Positions 23,427 through 33,941 of a stretch of 64,000 bases of DNA are shown here, piece after piece. How positions within the stretch are numbered: position 1 is the first letter of the stretch; every line of letters begins with the position of its first letter. The notes below the pieces were generated by a model. It saw only the letters and a list, made by a program, of their open reading frames with translations. It made no database searches and was not told where the DNA came from. Made by a program: the position numbers and the translations under genes. The stretch spans positions 3,224,001-3,288,000 of the forward strand of contig NZ_JACHDS010000001.1 in NCBI RefSeq assembly GCF_014201195.1, in the 5' to 3' direction. Origin of the DNA: Nocardiopsis mwathae. Lineage in GTDB: Bacteria; Actinomycetota; Actinomycetes; Streptosporangiales; Streptosporangiaceae.

Positions 23427-24949
23427 GAACCTCCTCCGGGAAGGACGGCCTCGATGTAGGCGCCGCCGTCGAGCAGGTCGTGCGCCGCGGTGAAGGACAG
23501 GTCGACCAGCGGGCCGCCGAGCACGGCGACGAGCACACCGACCCCGACCATGACCCCCGTCGTCACCGTCATCATCCGCAGCCCCGCCGCGTCGGGCCCT
23601 CGCTTGAGCTCGGCACGCGCGGTGAGCATGTCGGGAAGCGGGGTTCCCCAGAACGCGCGGGTCCACACGCGGAAGATCGCGATGATGGTGAGCAGGCTCG
23701 TCAGCAGCCCGGCACCGATGCCGACCCAGGTGAGCCACCCGCCGGCCTCGACCCCGGCCTGGAACAGCGCGACCTTGGCGATGAACCCCGACATCGGCGG
23801 GATGCCGGCGAGGCTGACCGCCGGCAGGAAGAAGAAGAGCGCCAGCGCGGGCGACACCGCTGTGAGGCCGCGGATGGACCGCAGCGAGGTGTGCCCGACG
23901 TACTGTCGGACCAACCCGTTGACCAGGAACATCGTGGCCTGCACGACGATGTGGTGGACCAGGTAGACCATCACCCCGGCGATCCCGGCCACCGTGTTGA
24001 GCGCCAGCCCGAAGATCATGAATCCGATGTGGCTGACCAGCGCGAACGACATGATCCGGTTGATGTCGTCCTGTACCAGGGCACCCAGGATCCCCACGAT
24101 CATGGTGGCGATCGCGATCCAGAGCATCACGGCCGACACGTCGTCGCCGCCGAAGAGCAGCGTCTGGGTGCGGATGATGGCGTAGACCGCGACCTTCGTC
24201 AGCAGCGCCGCGAAGATCGCCGAGATGCGGGTGATCGCCACCGGATAGCTGTCGGGCAGCCAGAAGTGCAGGGGCACGATGGCCGCCTTGATGCCGAACA
24301 CCACCAGGAACAGCAGCGCCAGCACCATGCGCAGGTCGTCGGGGGCGCCGTCGAGCTTGATGGCGATGTCGGCCATGTTGACGGTGCCGACGAGCGCGTA
24401 CACCAGCGCGATCCCGGTGAGGAACAGGATCGAGGAGGTCAGGCCGACCACCGTGTAGATCATGGTGGCGCGTACCCGCGCCCGGGTCGGAGCCTGGGTG
24501 ATCAGCGCGTAGCTGGCGGTCAGCATCACCTCGAAGGCCACGAACAGGTTGAACAGGTCGCCGGCCAGGAAGCTGAGGCAGACCCCGGCGGTGAGCACCA
24601 GGTACAACGGGTGGAAGGTCTGCGGGGTGGCGCTGCTGAGCCCGCCGATGTCCTGGCCGATGGCGTACAGCAGCACCAGCAGGAGCACCACGGACGAGAC
24701 GGTCAGCAGCAGCGCGGCCAGCGGATCGGCCACCAGGGTGATGCCCAGCGGCGCCGCCCAGCCCCCGGCGTCGCTCGCGATGACGGTGCCGTCGGCGGTC
24801 AGCCACAGCAGCCACACGGCGTCGACGACGACCGCGGCCAGCGTGACGACGCCCGCGATCTGCTTGGAGCGGGGGGAGCGGCGGAGCAGCAGGGTGATGC
24901 CCGCGCCGAGCAGCGGGATGACGAAGGGTACGGCGAGCAGCAGGTTCAC
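23423..24949 (-). CDS. mrpD: Mrp antiporter subunit D
   Basis: The 508-residue protein is a proton-conducting, NADH-dehydrogenase ND2/ND4/ND5-like subunit with about 14 membrane helices. Family landmarks include FVAFEVMLTASYALITQAPTR, the KAAIVPLHFWLPDSYPVAI loop with its conserved Lys and His-Pro, FAALLTKVAVYAIIRT and FIAKVALFQAG. It contributes an ion channel to the Mrp complex. GTG 24949 overlaps the mrpC stop codon, so translation is coupled along the operon. Confidence 0.95.
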   Translation of the reverse strand: MNLLLAVPFVIPLLGAGITLLLRRSPRSKQIAGVVTLAAVVVDAVWLLWLTADGTVIASDAGGWAAPLGITLVADPLAALLLTVSSVVLLLVLLYAIGQDIGGLSSATPQTFHPLYLVLTAGVCLSFLAGDLFNLFVAFEVMLTASYALITQAPTRARVRATMIYTVVGLTSSILFLTGIALVYALVGTVNMADIAIKLDGAPDDLRMVLALLFLVVFGIKAAIVPLHFWLPDSYPVAITRISAIFAALLTKVAVYAIIRTQTLLFGGDDVSAVMLWIAIATMIVGILGALVQDDINRIMSFALVSHIGFMIFGLALNTVAGIAGVMVYLVHHIVVQATMFLVNGLVRQYVGHTSLRSIRGLTAVSPALALFFFLPAVSLAGIPPMSGFIAKVALFQAGVEAGGWLTWVGIGAGLLTSLLTIIAIFRVWTRAFWGTPLPDMLTARAELKRGPDAAGLRMMTVTTGVMVGVGVLVAVLGGPLVDLSFTAAHDLLDGGAYIEAVLPGGGS

Positions 24950-25320
24950 GCGGAGTCCTCCGGCTCACTCAGCCGCCCGATGCGCCGGTCCTCCAGGTCG
25001 TCGGGGACCTCGTCGTTGGCGTCACCCAGCCAGACCCGGTAGGCGAGCGCGAGCAGGAACGTGGTGACGCCGAAGGTGATGACGATGGCGGTCAACGCCA
25101 GCGCCTGGGGCAGCGGGTCGGAGATCGGTCCGTCGGGTCCGCCGAGCAGGGGTGGCAGGGTGATGGCGGCGTCGGTCAGCATCAGCGACAGGTTGGCGGC
25201 GTGCCCGAGCATCACGATGCCGAAGACGACGCGCATCAGGGAACGCTGCAGCAGCAGGTAGAAGCCGCAGGAGTAAAGGATCGCCACGGAGGCGACGAGG
25301 ACGAGTCCGGGGACGTTCAC
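24946..25320 (-). CDS. mrpC: Mrp antiporter subunit C
   Basis: The 124-residue protein has three membrane helices and resembles NuoK/MnhC: LYSCGFYLLLQRSLMRVVFGIVMLGHAANLSLML carries the family core, and QALALTAIVITFGVTTFLLALAYR the third helix. A charged C-terminal tail follows. GTG 25320 overlaps the mrpB stop, and the gene's own stop overlaps mrpD, consistent with tight coupling. Confidence 0.93.
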   Translation of the reverse strand: MNVPGLVLVASVAILYSCGFYLLLQRSLMRVVFGIVMLGHAANLSLMLTDAAITLPPLLGGPDGPISDPLPQALALTAIVITFGVTTFLLALAYRVWLGDANDEVPDDLEDRRIGRLSEPEDSA

Positions 25321-25964
25321 GGCGTCTCGTTCCTCCCTTCCGTTGTCGGTCGGCCCGGGTCGGTACGGGGCTCCACCGCGCCGCCGGAGGGCGCGCGGCG
25401 GCGGCGCCGCAGCGCGCTCAGCGCCCGCGCCTCCTCTTCCTCCGCCTCCATGCGGGCGCCCAGTGCGGCGACGACCGCCAGCACGAGGCCGACGACGATG
25501 AACACGACGCCGAGCTCGAACAGGAGGTAGCTGGCGAACTTGACCTTGCCGAAGACGGGAAGGTCGGCGGTGTAGGAGAAGGTCCGCAGGATCGGGTCGC
25601 CCCACAGCAGCGGGGCCGTGGCGGTTCCGGCCGTGGCCAGCAGGCCGATCGCCAGCAGCCCCTGGGGGCGCGTCGGCAGCCCGGCGGCGAGCTCCTGCCG
25701 CCCGCCCGCGACGTAGCGCAGCACGTAGGCCATGCCGGCGACGAGTCCGGCGGCGAACCCGCCCCCCGGCCGGTCGTGCCCGGTGACGAGGAGGAACACC
25801 GCGAAAGTCAGGATGGAGGGGATGAGCAGCCGGGCGACCACCTCCAGCAGCACCGACCGCGGGCCGAAGGCCGGCCGCACGACCGTGCTCAGCCACCTCT
25901 CGCGGGGTGCCTCCCACCCCTCGGGCGGTCCGCCGCGCACCGGCGGTCCGTGCTGATCAGCCAT
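25317..25964 (-). CDS. mrpB: Mrp antiporter subunit B
   Basis: The 215-residue subunit has four predicted helices and the MnhB core: ARLLIPSILTFAVFLLVTGHDRPGGGFAAGLVAGMAYVLRY, including the conserved HxxPGGGF motif. N-terminal and C-terminal extensions are charged and low complexity, longer than in many homologues. It overlaps mrpA at its start and mrpC at its stop. It belongs to the membrane arm of the antiporter. Confidence 0.93.
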   Translation of the reverse strand: MADQHGPPVRGGPPEGWEAPRERWLSTVVRPAFGPRSVLLEVVARLLIPSILTFAVFLLVTGHDRPGGGFAAGLVAGMAYVLRYVAGGRQELAAGLPTRPQGLLAIGLLATAGTATAPLLWGDPILRTFSYTADLPVFGKVKFASYLLFELGVVFIVVGLVLAVVAALGARMEAEEEEARALSALRRRRRAPSGGAVEPRTDPGRPTTEGRNETP

Positions 25965-28356
25965 GGCGCGTCCCCCTGTCCGCGTCCTCGTGTTCCTCCG
26001 GCGGATCCTCCACGACCACCCGGGCGCGCCGGTTGAGCAGGACGAGGGAGGCCACGGCGATGGCGGCGGTCGCGAGCACCACGACCTCGCCGAAGGTGTC
26101 CAGCGCCCGGAAGTCGGCGAGGATCAGATTGACCAGGTTGGCCCCGCCCGCCTCGGCTGCGAGGTCGGAGTAGCCGAGCGAGACGGGCGGATCGGTGCGT
26201 GCGGCCGTCATCGCCCACAGGGCGACGGCGATGAACGTTCCGGCTGCGGCACACAGCAGCACGGTGAGGCGCTTGCCCCAGCCGTCGGGCCGGGTGCCGA
26301 ACGTCGCGGGCAGCCGCCGCAGCACGAACAGCAGGATGATGGTGGTCAGTGTCTCCACCAGGATCAGGGTGAGTGCCAGGTCGGGGGCGCCGTAGAGCAC
26401 GAACAGCCCGGCCACGCCGAAGCCGGTGGCGCTGATGAGGATCAGCGCGCCGAACCGGCGGTGTTCGCGGATGGTGGCGACCGCGGTGACCGCGATGACC
26501 ACGGCGACCAGGCCCTCCAGCGGGGAGTTCCACAGCAGCGGCCCGTTGTCGCCGCCGGGGAGTTCGATGCCGCCGCCGACCAGGCCCATGACCAGGTAGG
26601 TGCCGGGCAGCGCGAGCAGGGTGGCGAGGATGATGCCCAGGTAGACCGGGAGTGACCCGCTCTGCGTGCGCCGGGTGACGCCCAGGGCAGCGGAGTACAC
26701 CGCGTGCAGGACGAGATGGTAGCCGACCTCGGCATCGGGCCAGCGCGGCATGGCGTTCTGCACCCGGGTGAGCCGGCCCCGACCGACGAACAGCAGCCCA
26801 CCGGCCGCGATCACCAGCGCGGTCAGCCCCAGTACCGGGGTGAGGCCGTGCCACAGCGCGAGGTGGTAGGGCTCCCCCTCGGGGAACGCGGCGGCGTGCC
26901 CCTGGGCGATCGCGTCGACGGGCGCCGGGTAGAGCCCCAGGAGCAGACCCAGTGCCGAGGTCAGCACGGGCGCGGCGACGAACGGGGCGGCGGGCGCGGT
27001 GAACCGCCGCTCGGAGACCGTCTCCTTGTCGGCGAAGGCGCCCCATACGAACCGCGCGCTGTAGGCGAACGTCAGGATCGAGGCGATCACCAGGCCGGTG
27101 AGCATGATCGGGCCGGTGAGCGGCCAGTCGCCCGGCGCCTGTCCGGGGAGGAACCCCTCCAGCGCCGCCTCCTTGCCGACGAAGCCCAGCAGCGGCGGGA
27201 GCCCGGCCATCGACGCGGCGGCCGACGCGGCGGCCGCGGTCAGCACGGGCATCCGGCGGCCGATCCCGGTGAGCAGGGAGATGCTGCGGGTGCCGGTCTG
27301 GTGGTCGATGATGCCGACGGTGAGGAACAGGGTGGACTTGAAGAAGCCGTGCGCGAGCAGCACCCCGATGGTGGCGGCCGCCGCCGTCTGCGTTCCCGCC
27401 CCGGCGAGCAGGGTGAGAAAGCCCAGCTGGCTGACGGTGCCGTAGGCGAGCAGCAGCTTCAGGTCGTCCTGGCGCAGCGCGCGCCAGCCGCCGATGACCA
27501 TGGTGGCCAGGCCGAACGACAGCACGATCGCCCGCCAGGGGTCGACGTCGGCGAAGCCCGGGGCGAGCCGGGCGATGAGGTAGACGCCGCCCTTGACCAT
27601 GGCAGCGGCGTGCAGGTAGGCGCTGACCGGTGTCGGCGCCACCATGGCGCCGGGCAGCCAGAAGTGCAGGGGCGCCTGGGCGGACTTGGCGAACGCCCCG
27701 ACGAGGATGAGCACGAGGGCCGCGGGCAGCAGGGGGTGGTCCAGCGGCGGGTGGGCCAGCAGCTCGGAGATGCGGTAGCTGCCGCCGATCCGGCCGAGCA
27801 GGATGAACCCCAGCAGCATCGGCAGGCCGAATCCGGCGGTGACGACCAGCGACTGGGTGGCGGAGCGCCGCGCCTGCTCCTTGCGGTCGTCGTGGCCGAT
27901 GAGCAGGAAGGAGGTGACGGAGGTCAGCTCCCAGAAGACGAACAGCGCGAACAGGTTGTCGGTGGTGACGACGCCGAGCATCGACCCGGCGAACAGGACC
28001 AGCAGGGAGGCCAGCCGGCCCAGGGCACGCTCGTCGGCGTGAAAGTACCAGGCGCAGTAGCCGAAGATGACCGCACCGACACCGCTGACCAGCAGCACCA
28101 TGGCCAGTGCGAGGGGGTCGAGGAGCAGGTCGAAGCCGATGCCCAGGCCCGGGACCCAGGCGATGGAGGCGGTTGCGGGGATCCCGGCCACGACGGCGGG
28201 GGCGTGGGCGAGCGCCCACACGGCCGCGGTCGCGGGCGGCACCGCCGCTACCAGGAACGCGCGCGGGCCGAGCGCGCGCACCAGCCGCGGCAGCAGCACG
28301 GCGACCGCTGCGTGCAGCAGGAGGATGAAGGGCAACAGCATGGGGAGGCCAACCAT
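25957..28356 (-). CDS. mrpA: Mrp antiporter subunit A (large subunit)
   Basis: The 799-residue protein is the largest Mrp subunit, with about 20 helices. The N-terminal ND5-like channel region shows FFVWELTSVTSFLLIGHD-type and AKSAQAPLHFWLPGAMVAPTPVSAYLHAAAMVKGGVYL motifs with the conserved lysines and His. The C-terminal part contains the MrpB-like DUF4040 domains (TLILVETLTTIILLFVLRRLP and VVLATAAIAVASLVLLNR). It is the first gene of the seven-gene operon, which exchanges cytosolic Na+ or K+ for protons and supports salt and alkali tolerance. ATG 28356 is the likely start; an in-frame ATG at 28386 would add ten residues. Confidence 0.93.
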   Translation of the reverse strand: MVGLPMLLPFILLLHAAVAVLLPRLVRALGPRAFLVAAVPPATAAVWALAHAPAVVAGIPATASIAWVPGLGIGFDLLLDPLALAMVLLVSGVGAVIFGYCAWYFHADERALGRLASLLVLFAGSMLGVVTTDNLFALFVFWELTSVTSFLLIGHDDRKEQARRSATQSLVVTAGFGLPMLLGFILLGRIGGSYRISELLAHPPLDHPLLPAALVLILVGAFAKSAQAPLHFWLPGAMVAPTPVSAYLHAAAMVKGGVYLIARLAPGFADVDPWRAIVLSFGLATMVIGGWRALRQDDLKLLLAYGTVSQLGFLTLLAGAGTQTAAAATIGVLLAHGFFKSTLFLTVGIIDHQTGTRSISLLTGIGRRMPVLTAAAASAAASMAGLPPLLGFVGKEAALEGFLPGQAPGDWPLTGPIMLTGLVIASILTFAYSARFVWGAFADKETVSERRFTAPAAPFVAAPVLTSALGLLLGLYPAPVDAIAQGHAAAFPEGEPYHLALWHGLTPVLGLTALVIAAGGLLFVGRGRLTRVQNAMPRWPDAEVGYHLVLHAVYSAALGVTRRTQSGSLPVYLGIILATLLALPGTYLVMGLVGGGIELPGGDNGPLLWNSPLEGLVAVVIAVTAVATIREHRRFGALILISATGFGVAGLFVLYGAPDLALTLILVETLTTIILLFVLRRLPATFGTRPDGWGKRLTVLLCAAAGTFIAVALWAMTAARTDPPVSLGYSDLAAEAGGANLVNLILADFRALDTFGEVVVLATAAIAVASLVLLNRRARVVVEDPPEEHEDADRGTRHG

Positions 28357-28386
28357 CGGGAGCGCTCCGGAGTGCGCGGTTCTCAC

Positions 28387-28872
28387 CTCCGGGCGGTGGG
28401 CGGACGGGGTGGGACGGGGTCGGGCGGACCGGACACCGCAAGGTTAGCCTGAGTCACACGGTGCGCCTTGACTCCGACGCGATCCGGTGTAACATTCGCC
28501 GCGCTTTTTCACCCTCCGCCAATGGATACTTTCCGTTACTTCCCACCCCGACCAGGCATGACGCCGACGACAGGCGCAGGCGGTCGCCGCGGATTCCCGC
28601 ATTCGCCGTGTTTGATCTCACCGAACGCCCGAAAAGCCGCTCCAGGACCGGTTGCGGCCCGCTCCGGCGGAACCGGACACACCCCCGGACATCATCACCC
28701 AAAGTAGTCATCGCCGACGTTCACCCCCGGTCCCCCGGCGCCGCGGAGAGCACGTTCACGCGGTTTTAACGGGATCTTGACGCCCCCGCACAGCGCGGTT
28801 TCCGGCGCCGCGCCGCGCCCGATGGGGGCGATCGGTTCGCGCTGGTCGCCGCCGCGGGCCAGAATGACCGGC
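28387..28872. other. 486-bp divergent intergenic region between mrpA and parC
   Basis: This region is lower in GC than its surroundings in its first half and must hold the mrp operon promoter (minus) and the parC promoter (plus). An AGGTTAGCCT block at about 28441 resembles half of an iron-box-type operator and also contains a TAGCCT -10-like hexamer. A plus-strand frame from GTG 28461 (about 100 codons) has an unusual composition and I do not call it. Otherwise nothing coding is convincing. Confidence 0.5.
28860..28865 (+). promoter_or_regulatory. candidate -10 box CAGAAT, leaderless promoter of parC
   Basis: CAGAAT ends exactly 7 nt before ATG 28873, the spacing seen at other leaderless genes of the window, although its first base departs from TAnnnT. 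It supports the start at 28873 over ATG 28864. Confidence 0.3.
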
Positions 28873-31350
28873 ATGGCCCGTACTACATCCGCTCCCCCCG
28901 AGGAACCCGCCGAGAAGATCATCGACATCGACGTCTCCGAGGAGATGCGCGGCAGCTTCCTGGAGTACGCATACTCGGTGATCTACTCGCGGGCGCTGCC
29001 GGACGCCCGCGACGGGATGAAACCGGTGCAGCGCCGCATCCTCTACCAGATGAACGAGATGGGGCTGCGCCCCGACCGCGCCCACGTCAAGTGCGCCCGC
29101 GTGGTCGGCGAGGTGATGGGAAAGCTGCATCCGCACGGCGACAGCGCGATCTACGACGCCATGGTGCGGATGAGCCAGGACTTCGCCATGCGTGTCCCGC
29201 TCGTCGACGGGCACGGCAACTTCGGGTCCCTGGGCGGTGACGACGCCCCGGCCGCCATGCGCTACACCGAGGCGCGGATGGCCCGCGCCGCCGAGCTCCT
29301 GGTCGGCTCGATCGACGAGGACGTCGTCGATTTCCAGCCCAACTACGACGGCCAGGAGACCGAGCCCGAGGTCCTTCCGGCGGCCTTCCCCAACCTCCTG
29401 GTCAACGGCGCCTCCGGGATCGCGGTGGGCATGGCCACCAACATGGCCCCGCACAACCTGGGCGAGGTCATCGCCGCCGCGCGGCACCTCATCGCCCACC
29501 CCGACGCCACGCTGGACGACCTCATGGAGTTCGTCCCCGGCCCGGACCTGCCCACGGGCGGGAGCATCAACGGACTCGACGGCGTCCGCGACGCCTACGC
29601 CAAGGGCCGCGGCACCTTCCGGACCCGCGCGACCGTCTCCATCGAGAAGGTCTCGCCGCGCCGCACAGGCCTGATCGTCACGGAGCTCCCCTACAGTGTC
29701 GGCCCGGAGAAGGTCATCGCGCGGATCAAGGAGCTGGTCCAGGCCAAGAAGCTGCAGGGCATCTCCGACCTGAAGGACCTCACCGACCGCAACCAGGGCC
29801 TGCGGCTGGTCATCGAGCTGAAGAACGGCTTCAACCCCGAGGCGGTGCTGGAGGAGCTGTACCGCCTCACACCGATGGAGGAGTCCTTCGGCATCAACAA
29901 CGTGGCGCTCGTCGACGGCCAGCCGCAGACGCTGGGCCTGCGCGAGCTGCTGCAGGTCTTCGTCGACCACCGCCTCGACGTGGTGCGCCGCCGCTGCGAG
30001 TACCGCCGCGCCAAGCGCCAGGAGCGCCTGCACCTGGTCGCCGGCCTGCTGATCGCGCTGCTCAACATCGACGAGGTCATCGCGCTGATCCGGGAGTCCG
30101 AGGACACCGCGCAGGCGCGGCAGCGGCTGATGTCGGCCTTCGAGCTGTCCGACACCCAGGCCCGCTACATCCTCGACACACCGCTGCGCCGCCTCACCAA
30201 GTACGACCGGCTGGAGCTGGAGACCGAGCGCGACCGGCTCAACGAGGAGATCGCCGAGCTCACCGCGATCCTGGACTCGGACAAGAGGCTGCGCCGCCTG
30301 GTCTCGGGCGAACTGGCCAAGGTCGCCAAGGAGTTCGCCACCCCGCGCCGCACCGTGCTGCGGGAGAGCTCCGGCGCCACGCGCAGCGCCGTGATCCCGC
30401 TGGAGATGGGCGACGAACCCTGCCACGTACTGATGAGCACCACCGGCCGGCTCGGCCGCAGCAAGGGTGCCGCCGTGCCGCGGATGCACGACGGGCTGCG
30501 CGCCGAGCACGACGCCGTGGCCGTGTCGATCCCCGCCACCACGCGCAGCGACATCGGGTTCATCACCGACCTGGGCAGGATGATCCGCGTCCCGGTGCTG
30601 GAACTTCCCGAACTGCCCGACGGGGACGGCGACACCCCCGCTCTGGCCGCGGGGCTCCCTGCGGACGAGTTCGTGGCGCTGGGCGAGGGCGAGCGGCTCG
30701 TGTCGGTCGTCGCGATGTACGCCGACGGCCCGGGGATCGTCCTGGGCACCGAGCAGGGCGTGGTCAAGCGCGTCGCTCCCGACTACCCGCCGAACAAGGA
30801 CGACTTCGAGGTCATCGGCCTCAAAGACGGTGACCGTGTGGTGGGCGCCGCCCAACTGTCCACCGGCGAGGAGGACCTCGTCTTCATCACCTCCCAGGCG
30901 CAGCTGCTGCGCTTCTCCGCATCAGGTGTGCGCCCGCAGGGACGCGCCGCCGGCGGTGTGGCCGGGGTGAAGCTGCCCGAGGAGGCGCGCGTGGTGTGGT
31001 GCGGCGCGGTCGCTCTGCCGGAGGACTCGGTGGTCGTCACGGTCACCGGGGCCTCCACGGCGCTGCCGGGCACGCAGGCGGGGTCGGCGAAGGTGACGCC
31101 GTTCGAGGTGTACCCGGCCAAGGGGCGCGCCACCGGCGGTGTCCGTTGCCAGCGCTTCCTGAAGGGGGAGGACACCCTGCTGTTCGCGTGGATCGGCCGG
31201 GCGCCGGCCCGCGCCAACCGGGCCGACGGCGGCCCGGTCCGGCTTCCCGACCTCGACCAGCGGCGCGACGGCTCCGGAGAGCCGCTGACCAGCCCCATCG
31301 CCACGGTGGGCAGCGGGCGGACCGACGCCGGGGTGACACCCCCGGCCTGA
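28873..31350 (+). CDS. parC: topoisomerase IV subunit A (ParC), GyrA-type DNA-cleaving subunit
   Basis: The 825-residue protein is a type IIA topoisomerase A subunit: [28 protein letters not shown] at the N-terminus, then [26 protein letters not shown], the catalytic Tyr131 in [10 protein letters not shown], and a six-bladed C-terminal beta-propeller from about residue 500. Propeller blades do not show a strict GyrA box (QRRGGKG), which fits ParC better than GyrA. It pairs with ParE, encoded on the opposite strand at 38-40 kb, to decatenate chromosomes. A large GyrA-like gene elsewhere is expected. In streptomycetes parC and parE lie near hrdB, as here. Confidence 0.88.
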   Translation: MARTTSAPPEEPAEKIIDIDVSEEMRGSFLEYAYSVIYSRALPDARDGMKPVQRRILYQMNEMGLRPDRAHVKCARVVGEVMGKLHPHGDSAIYDAMVRMSQDFAMRVPLVDGHGNFGSLGGDDAPAAMRYTEARMARAAELLVGSIDEDVVDFQPNYDGQETEPEVLPAAFPNLLVNGASGIAVGMATNMAPHNLGEVIAAARHLIAHPDATLDDLMEFVPGPDLPTGGSINGLDGVRDAYAKGRGTFRTRATVSIEKVSPRRTGLIVTELPYSVGPEKVIARIKELVQAKKLQGISDLKDLTDRNQGLRLVIELKNGFNPEAVLEELYRLTPMEESFGINNVALVDGQPQTLGLRELLQVFVDHRLDVVRRRCEYRRAKRQERLHLVAGLLIALLNIDEVIALIRESEDTAQARQRLMSAFELSDTQARYILDTPLRRLTKYDRLELETERDRLNEEIAELTAILDSDKRLRRLVSGELAKVAKEFATPRRTVLRESSGATRSAVIPLEMGDEPCHVLMSTTGRLGRSKGAAVPRMHDGLRAEHDAVAVSIPATTRSDIGFITDLGRMIRVPVLELPELPDGDGDTPALAAGLPADEFVALGEGERLVSVVAMYADGPGIVLGTEQGVVKRVAPDYPPNKDDFEVIGLKDGDRVVGAAQLSTGEEDLVFITSQAQLLRFSASGVRPQGRAAGGVAGVKLPEEARVVWCGAVALPEDSVVVTVTGASTALPGTQAGSAKVTPFEVYPAKGRATGGVRCQRFLKGEDTLLFAWIGRAPARANRADGGPVRLPDLDQRRDGSGEPLTSPIATVGSGRTDAGVTPPA

Positions 31351-31488
31351 TCGGCGCCGATGACGGCGCGAACACCCGGTGTGCGGCCGCCGCCCCTGCC
31401 TTGGAAGAATGGGGGGAGCCGCACACCGCCGACGGGGGCCGCACGCGCTCACGGCGTGCGAGCAGGGAAAGTGGAGAGGGACGATCCG

Positions 31489-31992
31489 ATGAGTGGCGCG
31501 TTCGACGACGTGTTCAAGGCCAACGACGACTATGTCGCCCGGTTCCGCCTGCAGGGCCTGCAGCCCGTGGCCGCCCGCGGACTGGCCCTGGTCACCTGTA
31601 TGGACTCGCGTATCGAGCCGCTGGACACGCTCGGCCTCCAGCCCGGCGACGCCAAGATCCTGCGCAACGCCGGCGCCCGCGTCACCGACGACACCCTGCG
31701 CACCCTGGTGCTGGCCGTCTACCTGCTGGGGGTCGACCGGGTGCTCGTCCTCCCGCACACCCGTTGCAAGATGGCCTCGGTGGCCAGCGACGACGAGGTG
31801 CACGACACCATCCTGGACACCTACGGGGTCGACACCCGCAGCCTGGAGTTCAAGACCGACAACGACCAGCTCGGCGCGCTCAAGCACGACCTTGAGCGGA
31901 TCCGGCACCACCCGCTGCTGCCGAAGGGGCTTCCGGTGGGCGGCGCGATCTACGACGTGGACACCGGCCGGGTCACCCCCGTCGGCTCCTGA
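31489..31992 (+). CDS. beta-class carbonic anhydrase
   Basis: The 167-residue protein carries the zinc ligands of beta carbonic anhydrases: Cys37 in LVTCMDSR, His90 and Cys93 in LPHTRC, with the Asp39-Arg41 dyad. It interconverts CO2 and bicarbonate in the cytosol. It is shorter than the plant-type enzymes and matches the compact actinobacterial group. ATG 31489 follows a GGAGAGGGA site. It lies 138 bp downstream of parC on the same strand but probably has its own transcript. Confidence 0.9.
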   Translation: MSGAFDDVFKANDDYVARFRLQGLQPVAARGLALVTCMDSRIEPLDTLGLQPGDAKILRNAGARVTDDTLRTLVLAVYLLGVDRVLVLPHTRCKMASVASDDEVHDTILDTYGVDTRSLEFKTDNDQLGALKHDLERIRHHPLLPKGLPVGGAIYDVDTGRVTPVGS

Positions 31993-32056
31993 ACCCCCGC
32001 CCGACGCGCGGGAATAGGCCGCCGGGGGCAGGTGTTGTGATGCGGAGACGCAGGGG

Positions 32057-32389
32057 GTGCACGTGGAGGAGACCACCTACGAGACCTACGCGCGCGGCCG
32101 CATGTACTTCGACCTCGGGGACCCCATCGGAGCAGCCCGGATCCTGGCTCCCCTCGCCGACGCCGAACCGCGCAGCCGCTCGATCCTGGAACTCCTGGGG
32201 CGGGCCTACTTCCACTCCGCCCAGCTGCGGAAGGCCGAGGACACCTTCCGCCGACTGGTCGAACTCGACCCGTGCGACAGCTGGGCGCACATCGCCCTGG
32301 CGCGCGCCCTGGAGCGCCAGAACCGCGAGGACGAGGCCGCCCCGTACCGGCGGCTGCACGCCGTCATGTCCGGCGGCTCACTCGACTGA
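32057..32389 (+). CDS. small tetratricopeptide-repeat protein
   Basis: The 110-residue protein consists of about two and a half TPR helical hairpins: YARGRMYFDLGDPIGAARILAPLADAEP, LLGRAYFHSAQLRKAEDTFRRLVELDP and HIALARALERQNREDEA. Such proteins bind partner peptides. No signal peptide or membrane helix is seen. GTG 32057 has a GGAG site 9 nt upstream; GTG 32063 is a near-equal alternative with GGGGG before it. It lies 64 bp after the carbonic anhydrase gene. Confidence 0.8.
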   Translation: MHVEETTYETYARGRMYFDLGDPIGAARILAPLADAEPRSRSILELLGRAYFHSAQLRKAEDTFRRLVELDPCDSWAHIALARALERQNREDEAAPYRRLHAVMSGGSLD

Positions 32390-32481
32390 CCGCCCGGTGC
32401 GGCCCCGGCCGGCTCCGGTGCCGCACCGTTCCCCCCGCGCCAAAGCCGCACCGACCTGCGGGAACACCCGTCGCTCCGGGG

Positions 32482-32487
32482 TAGCAT
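32482..32487 (+). promoter_or_regulatory. candidate -10 box TAGCAT, leaderless promoter
   Basis: TAGCAT ends exactly 7 nt before ATG 32495 of the cysteine-synthase-fold gene, which has no ribosome-binding site. The match to TAnnnT is perfect. Confidence 0.5.
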
Positions 32488-32494
32488 GCGGCGT

Positions 32495-33637
32495 ATGACA
32501 GCCTCGGGAGACGAGAACGGTTCCGCCTGGGTCGACCGCAGCTGCGCGCGCACCCGCTCGTGGGTCGACGAGGCGATGCGCAGGGTCGTCGCCGACGCCA
32601 ACCGCTCTGCCGACACCCACCTGCACGTGGTCCCCCTCCCGGCGGAGTGGGGCATCGACCTCTACCTCAAGGACGAGTCGGTGCACCCCACCGGCAGCCT
32701 GAAGCACCGGCTGGCCCGGTCGCTGTTCCTCTACGGGCTGGCCAACGGGTGGATCCGCGAGGGCACCACGATCGTCGAGGCCAGCTCGGGCTCGACCGCC
32801 GTCTCCGAGGCGTACTTCGCCCGCCTCATCGGCCTCGACTTCGTCACGGTCATGCCGCGCTCCACCAGCCCGGAGAAGATCGAACTGATCGAGCGCTTCG
32901 GCGGGCGCTGCCACTTCGTGGACGTCCCCGCGGAGATGTACGGCGAGGCCGAGCGGTTGGCGGCCGAGTGCGGCGGCCACTACATGGACCAGTTCACCTA
33001 CGCCGAACGGGCCACCGACTGGCGCGGCAACAACAACATCGCGGAGTCGATCTTCGAGCAGCTCACCATGGAGCCGCACCCCGTCCCCGACTGGATCGTC
33101 GTGGGAGCCGGTACAGGCGGCACCTCCGCCACCATCGGCCGCTACCTTCGCTACCGGCGCCACCACACCCGGCTGGCCGTGGTCGACCCGGAGAACTCCG
33201 CGTTCTTCCCCGGCTGGGTCACCGGATCGGCCGACCACACCACCGGTATGCCGTCGCGTATCGAGGGCATCGGGCGCCCGCGTATGGAGCCGAGCTTCGT
33301 CCCCTCGGTCATCGACCTGATGGTCCCGGTGCCCGACGCAGCGAGCATCGCGGCGATGCGCCACCTCAACGACACCACCGGGCTGTGCGCGGGGGGTTCC
33401 ACCGGCACCAACATGTGGGGGGTGTGGCAGCTCGTCGCGCGCATGCTGCGCGAGGGGCGGCGGGGCAGCGTCGTCACCCTGCTGTGCGACGGTGGCGAGC
33501 GCTACCGGCACAGCTACTACGCCGACACGTGGGTGGCCGACCGCGGCCTGGACCTGGCGCCCTACACCGCCGCCATCGAGCGCTTCCTGTCGGCCGGGAC
33601 ATGGAGCCCTCCCCCGACGGTCGGCGGCACGGAGTAG
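32495..33637 (+). CDS. PLP-dependent cysteine synthase-fold enzyme, possible L-cysteine desulfhydrase (Cds1-like)
   Basis: The 380-residue protein is a fold-type II PLP enzyme. The Schiff-base lysine is Lys70 in [10 protein letters not shown], the phosphate cup is [13 protein letters not shown] and the substrate loop [15 protein letters not shown]. It is longer than OASS-type cysteine synthases. It resembles the actinobacterial Cds1 group (M. tuberculosis Rv3684), which degrades L-cysteine to sulfide, pyruvate and ammonia; that assignment rests on overall resemblance. ATG 32495 is preferred to ATG 32486 because a -10 box stands 7 nt upstream. The product is cytosolic. Confidence 0.8.
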   Translation: MTASGDENGSAWVDRSCARTRSWVDEAMRRVVADANRSADTHLHVVPLPAEWGIDLYLKDESVHPTGSLKHRLARSLFLYGLANGWIREGTTIVEASSGSTAVSEAYFARLIGLDFVTVMPRSTSPEKIELIERFGGRCHFVDVPAEMYGEAERLAAECGGHYMDQFTYAERATDWRGNNNIAESIFEQLTMEPHPVPDWIVVGAGTGGTSATIGRYLRYRRHHTRLAVVDPENSAFFPGWVTGSADHTTGMPSRIEGIGRPRMEPSFVPSVIDLMVPVPDAASIAAMRHLNDTTGLCAGGSTGTNMWGVWQLVARMLREGRRGSVVTLLCDGGERYRHSYYADTWVADRGLDLAPYTAAIERFLSAGTWSPPPTVGGTE

Positions 33638-33941
33638 CGGACCGGCACGCCCACCACCACACCCCGACCGCGGAGCGGATCCACCCGACGAAGCTGCACG
33701 GTCATCCGCGTCGCCCCCGGCCGCCGGAAGCCGGCGGTCCGTCAACGATCGATGGGCCGATCTTTACCGCCCCACGGTGTCCCATGTCACATTCCACGGG
33801 AAGGGTAGAGGCGTTGGCCGCCGTCGGGGGAGGCACCCCGTCCCGGGGTTCGACGGCGGAACGTTCTGCCATGGGCAATAGGGGGATGCACATGTCCTGT
33901 AACTCGTGTTCGGCCGCCGACCCGCAGCGGAGGGCCGCGCA
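33638..33941. other. 304-bp region upstream of the molybdoenzyme operon
   Basis: This gap should contain the promoter of the three-subunit oxidoreductase operon. It holds a short possible reading frame (33784-33945) described separately. I found no molybdenum-cofactor riboswitch-like structure and no repeat. Confidence 0.4.

Noticed and set aside
28437-28460. An AGGTTAGCCT block resembling an iron box (IdeR/DmdR type) in the mrpA-parC gap
   Set aside because: Only about 12 of 19 positions match the consensus TTAGGTTAGGCTAACCTAA and the second half is degraded; it could equally be a -10 hexamer.
28461-28769. Plus-strand frame of about 100 codons in the mrpA-parC gap
   Set aside because: It has abnormal amino-acid composition (Arg/Ser/Pro rich) and no motif or clear ribosome-binding site.
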